Of a stretch of DNA of 6,075 nucleotides, positions 1 to 3,950 are shown in pieces. The position numbers and the translations under genes are program-made. Under the pieces are notes generated by a model, which had not been told where the DNA came from, made no database searches, and saw only the letters and a list, made by a program, of their open reading frames with translations. The stretch comes from Bacteroidales bacterium (GTDB lineage Bacteria; Bacteroidota; Bacteroidia; Bacteroidales; 4484-276): assembly GCA_029939965.1 (NCBI GenBank), contig JAOZRY010000207.1:1-6075 (forward strand), written 5' to 3'. Positions within the stretch are counted from its first letter, which is position 1. Every line of letters starts with the position of its first letter.

Positions 1-21
1 TTTGTAAAAAACAATAAAATC

Positions 22-288
22 ATGGCAACATTACAAATACACAGCAACAACGCCGATGACCTTAATTTGCTTAACGAAATGGCAAGGCGCATGAACCTGA
101 AAACAGAATTGAAAATACCTGAATCTGAAAAAAGTGCCGAACACGATAAGCCAGTTATTGATTACAAAGATACGGCCGAGGGAGTTGTAGAAGGTGTAAA
201 ACGGGCAATAATTGAAGTAGAAGAAGCTGTGGCAGGTAAAAGAAAGTTAAAAACTTTAGAACAATTGTTGGATGAAAATAGGGATTGA
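22..288 (+). CDS. Type II TA antitoxin, A-type copy (toxin partner broken)
   Basis: This 88-residue protein is probably the antitoxin of a RelE-like toxin. It resembles the small Bacteroidota antitoxins grouped near DUF2683, but that family name is from memory and not tested. Residues 1-30 look like a beta strand (ATLQIH) followed by a helix (LNLLNEMARRM). Residues 35-70 are a charged linker, and residues 71-88 form a basic-to-acidic helix (AGKRKLKTLEQLLDEN), the part expected to wrap the toxin. The ATG at 22 is preceded by an A/T-rich leader, and the window opens on TTTG, the end of a -7 box that is complete in the later copies. It differs from the two downstream copies at 18 of 88 residues, 13 of them within residues 49-70. 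Its last 17 bp overlap the start of the toxin relic. TA role: good confidence; exact family: uncertain. Confidence 0.75.
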   Translation: MATLQIHSNNADDLNLLNEMARRMNLKTELKIPESEKSAEHDKPVIDYKDTAEGVVEGVKRAIIEVEEAVAGKRKLKTLEQLLDENRD

Positions 289-427
289 ATTATCTGATAG
301 TTTTGAAAAGGATTTCAAACGTTTGAAAAAGCGTTATAGGTCGCTTACCTCCGATCTGAACATTTGATAACATTGCTTACAATTTTCGACAAACCCGAAA
401 AAGACAACATTACCGAAAAGGAAATAT
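272..427 (+). pseudogene. RelE-like toxin relic, internally deleted and frameshifted (copy 1)
   Basis: This is the toxin gene that should partner the antitoxin at 22. It starts at ATG 272 inside the antitoxin's 3' end, exactly like the intact toxin at 3062. It encodes the same N-terminal helices (SFEKDFKRLKKRYRSLTSDL) and then hits TGA at 365-367 after 31 codons. Relative to the intact gene, 157 bp are missing between two CAT triplets (361-363 here; 3151-3153 and 3308-3310 in the intact gene). Since 157 is not a multiple of three, the frame is broken. Beyond the junction the toxin tail is still readable in another frame (LITLLTIFDKPEKDNITEKE), but it differs from the intact tail, so it came from a diverged paralogue. 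Homology fades near 427, where the stop codon of the opposing RelE gene begins. No active toxin is expected. Confidence 0.85.
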
Positions 428-694
428 TTATGGAAATGTTTTATAAATATCTTTTCGGTGGGCAAAGGCTACGAAAAAGAACACATCGTTTTCAAGTTTT
501 AACCCGATGCGATATTGACCTAATCTGATGCGGAAATAATCAGAATACCCTTTCAGTTTTATAAGGTTTTTTATTTCGTTTAAGGATTCTGCTTTTTCAG
601 CATCTTCAATAACTCTTGCAATCTTTAATTTTAATTGCTTGTCAGGTATCTTTGAAACTGCTTTGAGAAAGGAGTTTTTAAAACCTACTTTCAT
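428..694 (-). CDS. RelE/ParE-family toxin (mRNA interferase type), copy 1
   Basis: This 88-residue basic protein has the classic RelE/ParE layout. Residues 1-40 are helical (FLKAVSKIPDKQLKLKIARVIEDAEKA). They are followed by LKGYSDYFRIRLGQYRIGLKL (residues 48-67) and the C-terminal strand FFFVAFAHRKDIYKTFP. The G-Y-x-x-YFRIRxGxYRI and AHRKDIYKxFP signatures are typical of toxins that cut mRNA on the ribosome, and the residues usual for catalysis (Arg 55, Arg 57, Arg 62, His 79, Arg 80, Tyr 84) are present. The length is normal for the family. The gene is second in a two-gene reverse operon: its ATG (694-692) overlaps the antitoxin stop as ATGA, so translation is probably coupled. It converges on the forward toxin relic and ends exactly at its edge. 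An identical copy lies at 1823-2089. Confidence 0.88.
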   Translation of the reverse strand: MKVGFKNSFLKAVSKIPDKQLKLKIARVIEDAEKAESLNEIKNLIKLKGYSDYFRIRLGQYRIGLKLENDVFFFVAFAHRKDIYKTFP

Positions 695-888
695 TTTTCC
701 AAGGCTTTCATCACACTTTCACGACTTACGTTTTCAGTGTCCATTCCCTCATTTATAAGCATTGCAAGACCTGCATCTTCAATTTCCTGTGCGCTCAGGC
801 TCTTTGCACGGTTGCCAATTCTTTTGGCTAAACTAAGCCATAACTTTGCATCCTTTTTATCTTTTACCTCAATAATAATTGTATCCAT
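691..888 (-). CDS. Antitoxin of the reverse-strand RelE pair, copy 1
   Basis: This 65-residue protein lies directly upstream of the RelE toxin and overlaps it by 4 bp, the standard order and spacing of a type II antitoxin. Residues 1-28 form a strand (MDTIIIEVKD) and a helix (KDAKLWLSLAKRIG), the same plan as the forward antitoxins at 22, 1417 and 2812, which suggests distant kinship. The C-terminal half (LSAQEIEDAGLAMLINEG...VSRESVMKALEK) is acidic and helical and probably neutralises the toxin. No clear ribbon-helix-helix or Phd DNA-binding motif is seen, so autoregulation cannot be read from the sequence. A perfect TAnnTTTG box lies 16 bp upstream of the ATG on this strand. The assignment rests mainly on context and size. 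Confidence 0.8.
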   Translation of the reverse strand: MDTIIIEVKDKKDAKLWLSLAKRIGNRAKSLSAQEIEDAGLAMLINEGMDTENVSRESVMKALEK

Positions 889-903
889 AAAATACTGTTT
901 TGC

Positions 904-934
904 ACAAAAATATAAATAATACGCTTATTTTTGT
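904..934. promoter_or_regulatory. Divergent Bacteroidota -7 boxes in an inverted repeat
   Basis: The bases at 904-912 (ACAAAAATA) and 926-934 (TATTTTTGT) form a 9-bp perfect inverted repeat with a 13-bp A/T-rich spacer. Each arm contains a perfect TAnnTTTG -7 element. The reverse one (912-905) serves the antitoxin/RelE pair, 16 bp from its ATG. The forward one (926-933) serves the 68-codon gene, 28 bp from its ATG. No convincing -33 TTTG was found for either. The symmetric layout could also be an operator for a TA repressor, which is inference. Confidence 0.6.
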
Positions 935-961
935 AATGCTTTGCTAAATAAAACACTTGCT

Positions 962-1168
962 ATGGAAAGTTCTTTTAACGGAATAATTGACGAGATTTAT
1001 AATTTACCTCTTGAGGATAAACAACATCTGCTCGACCTGCTTGAAAATAATATTACCGAAGAAAGAAGAAATGACATTTATAGAAATTATCATTCAGCTT
1101 TAAATGAAGAAAAAGCAGGGAAACTGAAATCTTCATCCAATATTTCGCACCTCAAAAAAATGTTATAG
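962..1168 (+). CDS. Orphan antitoxin-like small protein, copy 1
   Basis: This 68-residue acidic/helical protein has no certain family. The pattern IIDEIYNLPLEDKQHLLDLLENN, then EERRNDIYRNYHSALNEEKAGKLKSSS and a basic C-terminus resembles small antitoxins found ahead of RelE- or YoeB-like toxins (helix, 'LP-x-E-x-K' turn, 'NY..AL..EKAGKLK' linker). That comparison is from memory. The start chosen is ATG 962; a TTG at 941 in the same frame would add seven residues and lies too near the -7 box at 926-933. No toxin follows. The next readable sequence, 36 bp on, is a relic of an exported-protein gene, so any toxin was probably lost. Divergent to the reverse RelE pair. Confidence 0.6.
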   Translation: MESSFNGIIDEIYNLPLEDKQHLLDLLENNITEERRNDIYRNYHSALNEEKAGKLKSSSNISHLKKML

Positions 1169-1204
1169 TGTCCCATAATTGCTTATGATAAAACAATAAA
1201 AAAA

Positions 1205-1294
1205 ATGAGAATCATATTTACCCTATTTTCCTTGTTATCCGTAATCATCTTGTTCGCCCAGCATCCATCTAAAACCAAAATCATCCAACCATAA
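1205..1294 (+). pseudogene. 5' relic of exported-protein gene (signal peptide only), copy 1
   Basis: A 29-codon frame encodes a basic start, a hydrophobic core and a cleavage region ending LFAQHPSKTKIIQ, then Pro and TAA. The full-length exported protein at 3947 has LFAQHPSKTQIIQ at the same place, and the DNA also matches closely over that stretch. Homology stops right after IIQ, where the full gene continues into its conserved domain, so nearly the whole gene has been lost. The hydrophobic core differs (FSLLSVIILF versus SLFILLTGFNLF), so the relic came from a paralogue and not from a recent copy of the 3947 gene. It could still yield a tiny exported peptide, but truncation is the simpler reading. 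Confidence 0.75.
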
Positions 1295-1324
1295 AAAACT
1301 GTTACGTTTGGATTCTCATCGGCA

Positions 1325-1361
1325 AAGGCTTCCATCTATTTTAAAAAATAATGGAAGCCTT
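1325..1361. other. Long AT-rich hairpin upstream of the B-type antitoxin, copy 1
   Basis: The 11-bp arms 1325-1335 (AAGGCTTCCAT) and 1351-1361 (ATGGAAGCCTT) are perfect reverse complements. Inside them TATTTT/AAAATA adds six further pairs around a 2-nt loop, leaving one unpaired C. No T-run follows on either strand, so a classical terminator is doubtful. It could be a transcript-end structure after the relic or a protein-binding site. It lies 30 bp before the -7 box at 1392. Confidence 0.6.
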
Positions 1362-1391
1362 GAATTTTAAAACAATACGGTTAACTTTTGT

Positions 1392-1399
1392 TACTTTTG
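1392..1399 (+). promoter_or_regulatory. -7 promoter element (TAnnTTTG) of B-type antitoxin, copy 1
   Basis: TACTTTTG is a perfect match to the Bacteroidota -7 consensus and lies 17 bp before ATG 1417. The leader would be short and A/T-rich with no Shine-Dalgarno. A well-placed -33 element was not found. Confidence 0.6.
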
Positions 1400-1416
1400 T
1401 AAAAAATAATAAAATT

Positions 1417-1683
1417 ATGGCAACATTACAAATACACAGCAACAACGCCGCCGACCTTAATTTGCTCAACGAAATGGCAAGGCGCATGAACCTGAAAACT
1501 GAAATAAAAATACCAGAACCTGAAACAAATGCCGAACACGATAAGCCGGTTATTGATTACGAAGACACACCGGAAAGGATTGTTGAAAAAATAAAAATGG
1601 GTCTTAAAGAAGTGAAAGAAAGGAATGCTGGCAAAAGAAAGTTAAAAACATTAGAACAATTGTTGGATGAAAATAGGGATTGA
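1417..1683 (+). CDS. Type II TA antitoxin, B-type, copy 1 (toxin partner broken)
   Basis: This 88-residue antitoxin is identical to the copy at 2812 and about 80% identical to the A type at 22. The first 29 residues match the A type except position 12 (Ala for Asp), and the last 18 (AGKRKLKTLEQLLDENRD) are the same; residues 49-70 are largely different (EDTPERIVEKIKMGLKEVKE). The reading frame stays open back to an ATG at 1351 inside the hairpin, but ATG 1417 is preferred because the -7 box at 1392-1399 lies between the two. It also aligns with the copy-A start. Its 3' end overlaps a truncated A-type toxin relic, so it now has no matching toxin in cis. It may protect against the intact toxin at 3062. 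Confidence 0.75.
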   Translation: MATLQIHSNNAADLNLLNEMARRMNLKTEIKIPEPETNAEHDKPVIDYEDTPERIVEKIKMGLKEVKERNAGKRKLKTLEQLLDENRD

Positions 1684-1822
1684 ATTATCTGATAGTTTTG
1701 AAAGGGATTTCAAACGTTTGAAAAAGCGTTATAGGTCGCTTACCTCCGATCTGAACATTTGATAACATTGCTTACAATTTTCGACAAACCCGAAAAAGAC
1801 AACATTACCGAAAAGGAAATAT
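1667..1822 (+). pseudogene. RelE-like toxin relic, hybrid junction (copy 2)
   Basis: This carries the same 157-bp deletion, early TGA (1760-1762) and divergent A-type tail as the relic at 272. Its first bases instead carry the B-type variant (G at 1704, as in the intact gene at 3099, where copy 1 has A at 309). It is therefore a chimera: B-type upstream of 1705, A-type relic downstream of 1758, with an indistinguishable 54-bp zone between. Not expected to be active. Confidence 0.85.
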
Positions 1823-2089
1823 TTATGGAAATGTTTTATAAATATCTTTTCGGTGGGCAAAGGCTACGAAAAAGAACACATCGTTTTCAAGTTTTAACCC
1901 GATGCGATATTGACCTAATCTGATGCGGAAATAATCAGAATACCCTTTCAGTTTTATAAGGTTTTTTATTTCGTTTAAGGATTCTGCTTTTTCAGCATCT
2001 TCAATAACTCTTGCAATCTTTAATTTTAATTGCTTGTCAGGTATCTTTGAAACTGCTTTGAGAAAGGAGTTTTTAAAACCTACTTTCAT
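1823..2089 (-). CDS. RelE/ParE-family toxin (mRNA interferase type), copy 2
   Basis: Identical in sequence to the toxin at 428-694, including the YFRIRLGQYRI core and the C-terminal HRKDIYKTFP. It is intact, overlaps its antitoxin by ATGA and should be functional. Because both copies retain their antitoxins, the duplication doubles the pair without unbalancing it. Confidence 0.88.
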   Translation of the reverse strand: MKVGFKNSFLKAVSKIPDKQLKLKIARVIEDAEKAESLNEIKNLIKLKGYSDYFRIRLGQYRIGLKLENDVFFFVAFAHRKDIYKTFP

Positions 2090-2283
2090 TTTTCCAAGGC
2101 TTTCATCACACTTTCACGACTTACGTTTTCAGTGTCCATTCCCTCATTTATAAGCATTGCAAGACCTGCATCTTCAATTTCCTGTGCGCTCAGGCTCTTT
2201 GCACGGTTGCCAATTCTTTTGGCTAAACTAAGCCATAACTTTGCATCCTTTTTATCTTTTACCTCAATAATAATTGTATCCAT
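2086..2283 (-). CDS. Antitoxin of the reverse-strand RelE pair, copy 2
   Basis: Identical to the 65-residue antitoxin at 691-888: strand-helix N-terminus and acidic helical C-terminus, first gene of the reverse operon. Its TAnnTTTG box (2307-2300) lies 16 bp upstream of the ATG. Confidence 0.8.
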   Translation of the reverse strand: MDTIIIEVKDKKDAKLWLSLAKRIGNRAKSLSAQEIEDAGLAMLINEGMDTENVSRESVMKALEK

Positions 2284-2298
2284 AAAATACTGTTTTGC

Positions 2299-2329
2299 AC
2301 AAAAATATAAATAATACGCTTATTTTTGT
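2299..2329. promoter_or_regulatory. Divergent Bacteroidota -7 boxes in an inverted repeat, copy 2
   Basis: The exact copy of the element at 904-934: 9-bp inverted arms 2299-2307 and 2321-2329, each containing a perfect TAnnTTTG box. They point at the reverse antitoxin and at the 68-codon forward gene. Confidence 0.6.
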
Positions 2330-2356
2330 AATGCTTTGCTAAATAAAACACTTGCT

Positions 2357-2563
2357 ATGGAAAGTTCTTTTAACGGAATAATTGACGAGATTTATAATTT
2401 ACCTCTTGAGGATAAACAACATCTGCTCGACCTGCTTGAAAATAATATTACCGAAGAAAGAAGAAATGACATTTATAGAAATTATCATTCAGCTTTAAAT
2501 GAAGAAAAAGCAGGGAAACTGAAATCTTCATCCAATATTTCGCACCTCAAAAAAATGTTATAG
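2357..2563 (+). CDS. Orphan antitoxin-like small protein, copy 2
   Basis: Identical to the 68-residue protein at 962-1168, with ATG 2357 preferred over an in-frame TTG at 2336. Again no toxin follows, only the signal-peptide relic 36 bp downstream. The family is not recognised with certainty. Confidence 0.6.
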   Translation: MESSFNGIIDEIYNLPLEDKQHLLDLLENNITEERRNDIYRNYHSALNEEKAGKLKSSSNISHLKKML

Positions 2564-2599
2564 TGTCCCATAATTGCTTATGATAAAACAATAAAAAAA

Positions 2600-2689
2600 A
2601 TGAGAATCATATTTACCCTATTTTCCTTGTTATCCGTAATCATCTTGTTCGCCCAGCATCCATCTAAAACCAAAATCATCCAACCATAA
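2600..2689 (+). pseudogene. 5' relic of exported-protein gene (signal peptide only), copy 2
   Basis: Identical to the relic at 1205-1294. It encodes 29 codons with a signal peptide ending LFAQ followed by HPSKTKIIQ, then a stop. The related full-length gene begins about 1.3 kb downstream at 3947. Confidence 0.75.
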
Positions 2690-2719
2690 AAAACTGTTAC
2701 GTTTGGATTCTCATCGGCA

Positions 2720-2756
2720 AAGGCTTCCATCTATTTTAAAAAATAATGGAAGCCTT
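2720..2756. other. Long AT-rich hairpin upstream of the B-type antitoxin, copy 2
   Basis: The exact copy of the hairpin at 1325-1361, with arms 2720-2730 and 2746-2756 and an inner six-pair A/T stem. No T-run follows. Confidence 0.6.
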
Positions 2757-2786
2757 GAATTTTAAAACAATACGGTTAACTTTTGT

Positions 2787-2794
2787 TACTTTTG
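2787..2794 (+). promoter_or_regulatory. -7 promoter element (TAnnTTTG) of B-type antitoxin, copy 2
   Basis: TACTTTTG lies 17 bp before ATG 2812. This is the likely promoter of the only intact forward antitoxin-toxin operon in the window. Confidence 0.6.
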
Positions 2795-2811
2795 TAAAAA
2801 ATAATAAAATT

Positions 2812-3078
2812 ATGGCAACATTACAAATACACAGCAACAACGCCGCCGACCTTAATTTGCTCAACGAAATGGCAAGGCGCATGAACCTGAAAACTGAAAT
2901 AAAAATACCAGAACCTGAAACAAATGCCGAACACGATAAGCCGGTTATTGATTACGAAGACACACCGGAAAGGATTGTTGAAAAAATAAAAATGGGTCTT
3001 AAAGAAGTGAAAGAAAGGAATGCTGGCAAAAGAAAGTTAAAAACATTAGAACAATTGTTGGATGAAAATAGGGATTGA
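2812..3078 (+). CDS. Type II TA antitoxin, B-type, with intact toxin
   Basis: Identical to the antitoxin at 1417 and the first gene of the complete forward operon. Its stop (3076-3078) lies inside the toxin, whose ATG is at 3062, giving a 17-bp overlap in a different frame. Such overlap ties toxin synthesis to antitoxin translation. The last codons (LLDENRD) therefore share DNA with the toxin start, which may be why the C-terminus is invariant among the three copies. Start choice as for 1417: ATG 2812, not the upstream in-frame ATG at 2746. Confidence 0.82.
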   Translation: MATLQIHSNNAADLNLLNEMARRMNLKTEIKIPEPETNAEHDKPVIDYEDTPERIVEKIKMGLKEVKERNAGKRKLKTLEQLLDENRD

Positions 3079-3406
3079 ATTATCTGATAGTTTTGAAAGG
3101 GATTTCAAACGTTTGAAAAAGCGTTATAGGTCGCTTACCTCCGATCTGAACATATTAAAAAATGATTTGCTTGAAAACCCTTATCTGGGGATTGATTTAG
3201 GTAAAGGTGTTTACAAAATACGCTTGGCTATTAAATCAAAGGGTAGGGGCAAAAGTGGTAGCGGTAGAGTGGTTGCGCATCACACTATCTTCTTGGAAAT
3301 GTCGGAGCATTTGATAACGTTGCTTACAATTTATGATAAATCAGAAAAAGTCAATATTACCGAAAAGGAAATAATTGCACTATTAGAGAAAAACGGGATA
3401 ATATAA
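3062..3406 (+). CDS. RelE-like toxin of the forward TA operon, intact
   Basis: This 114-residue basic protein fits the RelE/HigB-like toxin group common in Bacteroidota (near COG4737, from memory). Residues 8-38 are the helical hairpin (SDSFERDFKRLKKRYRSLTSDL). Residues 48-57 (KGVYKIRLAI) and the Gly/Lys/Arg loop (KSKGRGKSGSGRVV, 58-71) form the basic RNA-facing sheet. LLTIYDKSEKVNITEKEI (87-104) is the C-terminal strand and helix. The KIRLAI...KGRGKSGSGRVV...LLTIYDKSE pattern is distinctive for the group. It is presumably a ribosome-dependent mRNA interferase, inhibited by the overlapping antitoxin. This is the only full-length version of three; the others lack residues ~31-83. It begins inside the antitoxin gene and ends 78 bp before hicA. 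Confidence 0.85.
   Translation: MKIGIELSDSFERDFKRLKKRYRSLTSDLNILKNDLLENPYLGIDLGKGVYKIRLAIKSKGRGKSGSGRVVAHHTIFLEMSEHLITLLTIYDKSEKVNITEKEIIALLEKNGII
3100..3153. repeat. Partial third copy of the repeat (first 54 bp)
   Basis: These 54 bp match 310-363 and 1705-1758. They end at the CAT triplet where the deletion starts in the relic copies. This is the homology zone shared by A- and B-type toxins in which the crossover that made the duplication most likely took place. Confidence 0.85.
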
Positions 3407-3435
3407 TTTCAATTTGAAAATCGATATAATAAATT

Positions 3436-3457
3436 AACTCGTTTTGTAACGAGAGTT
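3436..3457. terminator. Small stem-loop between the RelE-like toxin and hicA
   Basis: CTCGTT (3438-3443) and AACGAG (3448-3453) pair around a TTGT loop. An alternative pairing of AACTC with GAGTT lengthens the stem with a 2-nt bulge. It is followed by TTTAAAAAAAAA and not a T-run, so as an intrinsic terminator for the toxin operon it is weak. It may instead lie in the hicA leader. No perfect TAnnTTTG box was seen between 3407 and 3484. Confidence 0.3.
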
Positions 3458-3484
3458 TAAAAAAAAATAGTGATCTAAAATTGA

Positions 3485-3751
3485 ATGGGCAAATATTCAA
3501 AACTCATACTAAAAATTTTGTTAGGAAAGTCAGATGCATCTGTACGTTTTTCTGAACTTATGAATTTAATGGGTTTTTTAGATTTTGAGGAACGGACAAA
3601 AGGTAGCCATCACATGTTCAGAAAAGAAGGGGTATCCGAAAAAATTAATCTCCAAAAAGATGGTAGCCATGCAAAACCCTATCAAGTGAAACAGATTAGA
3701 AATATCATTTTAAAATACAAATTGGGAGGAGATATTGATGCAAAAATATGA
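3485..3751 (+). CDS. hicA: HicA-family toxin (mRNA interferase)
   Basis: This 88-residue protein carries the HicA double-stranded-RNA-binding-like fold. The helix FSELMNLMGF (22-31) is followed by FEERTKGSHHMFRKEG (34-49), whose G-S-H-H-x-F contains the conserved catalytic His (about 42). INLQKDGSHAKPYQVKQIRNIILKY (55-78) is the typical 'H-x-K-P-x-x-V-x-x-I' end. HicA toxins cleave mRNA independently of the ribosome. It is slightly longer than the usual 60-80 residues because of about 20 extra N-terminal residues; ATG 3485 is the only good start before the domain. hicA precedes hicB, the common order. The 3' end overlaps hicB by 14 bp and contains hicB's ribosome binding site. The toxin looks intact. 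Confidence 0.88.
   Translation: MGKYSKLILKILLGKSDASVRFSELMNLMGFLDFEERTKGSHHMFRKEGVSEKINLQKDGSHAKPYQVKQIRNIILKYKLGGDIDAKI
3724..3731 (+). promoter_or_regulatory. Strong Shine-Dalgarno for hicB inside hicA
   Basis: GGGAGGAG lies 6 nt before ATG 3738. It is the only clear Shine-Dalgarno sequence in the window; other genes have A-rich leaders, as usual in Bacteroidota. It supports ATG 3738 over the TTG at 3735 and could raise antitoxin output above toxin output. It may be partly incidental, because the same bases encode Gly-Gly in HicA. Confidence 0.65.
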
Positions 3752-3950
3752 AATAATAATTTACTGGAGTAATGCTGATGATGCCTTTATCGCCGAAGTA
3801 CCAGAGCTGCCGGGATGTTCAGCTCATGGCCATTCGCAAGAGGATGCCTTACACAATGCTAAAGAAGCCATAAATTTATGGATAGAAACCGCCAGGGAAT
3901 TTAACGATCCGATACCTTCTCCAAAAGGGGAAAAGCTAATATTTGCATGA
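3738..3950 (+). CDS. hicB: HicB-family antitoxin, short form
   Basis: This 70-residue protein has the HicB partial RNase H-like fold: a YEIIIYW strand, then DDAFIAEVPELPGCSAHGHSQEDALHNAKEAINLWIETARE, the defining P-E-L-P-G-C-x-x-x-G-x-T/S-x-E-E-A pattern. It binds and inhibits HicA. There is no C-terminal helix-turn-helix or ribbon-helix-helix domain, so this is the short form, whose DNA binding, if any, is unclear. The start is ATG 3738 because of the GGGAGGAG upstream; TTG 3735 is less likely. Its TGA stop (3948-3950) overlaps the ATG (3947) of the exported-protein gene, placing three genes in one apparent operon. Confidence 0.9.
   Translation: MQKYEIIIYWSNADDAFIAEVPELPGCSAHGHSQEDALHNAKEAINLWIETAREFNDPIPSPKGEKLIFA

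Larger units (their letters stand above)
310..1704. repeat. Tandem direct repeat, unit 1 (period 1395 bp)
   Basis: By eye, every base from 310 to 1758 equals the base 1395 positions downstream (1705-3153). Identity begins just after the A/G mismatch at 309/1704 in the toxin relic. The unit contains the toxin relic, the reverse RelE pair, the 68-codon orphan, the exported-protein relic, the hairpin, the promoter and the B-type antitoxin. Identity including intergenic DNA points to a very recent duplication. An assembly error remains possible. Confidence 0.93.
1705..3099. repeat. Tandem direct repeat, unit 2 (period 1395 bp)
   Basis: This is the second full copy of the unit described at 310, with the same gene content and no difference found by eye. 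The boundary with unit 1 falls inside a toxin coding region and not at an inverted repeat or target-site duplication, which argues for homologous unequal crossing-over and against transposition. Confidence 0.93.

Noticed and set aside
737..919. A 60-codon forward frame with a hydrophobic look (and its copy at 2132-2314)
   Set aside because: It lies antisense to the antitoxin at 691-888, uses that gene's mirrored codons and has no family pattern; the reverse antitoxin/RelE operon explains the region.
1351..1416. A 22-residue N-terminal extension of the B-type antitoxin (also 2746-2811)
   Set aside because: It would start inside the hairpin and upstream of the TAnnTTTG box, and the A-type copy and the family pattern both begin at MATLQIH.
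310..3153. A transposon or integron cassette array as the cause of the repeats
   Set aside because: No transposase, integrase, terminal inverted repeats or target duplications are seen, and the repeat boundaries fall inside toxin coding sequence, fitting homologous crossing-over better.
310..3153. CRISPR array
   Set aside because: The repeats are 1.4 kb long and gene-bearing; no short regularly spaced repeats were found.
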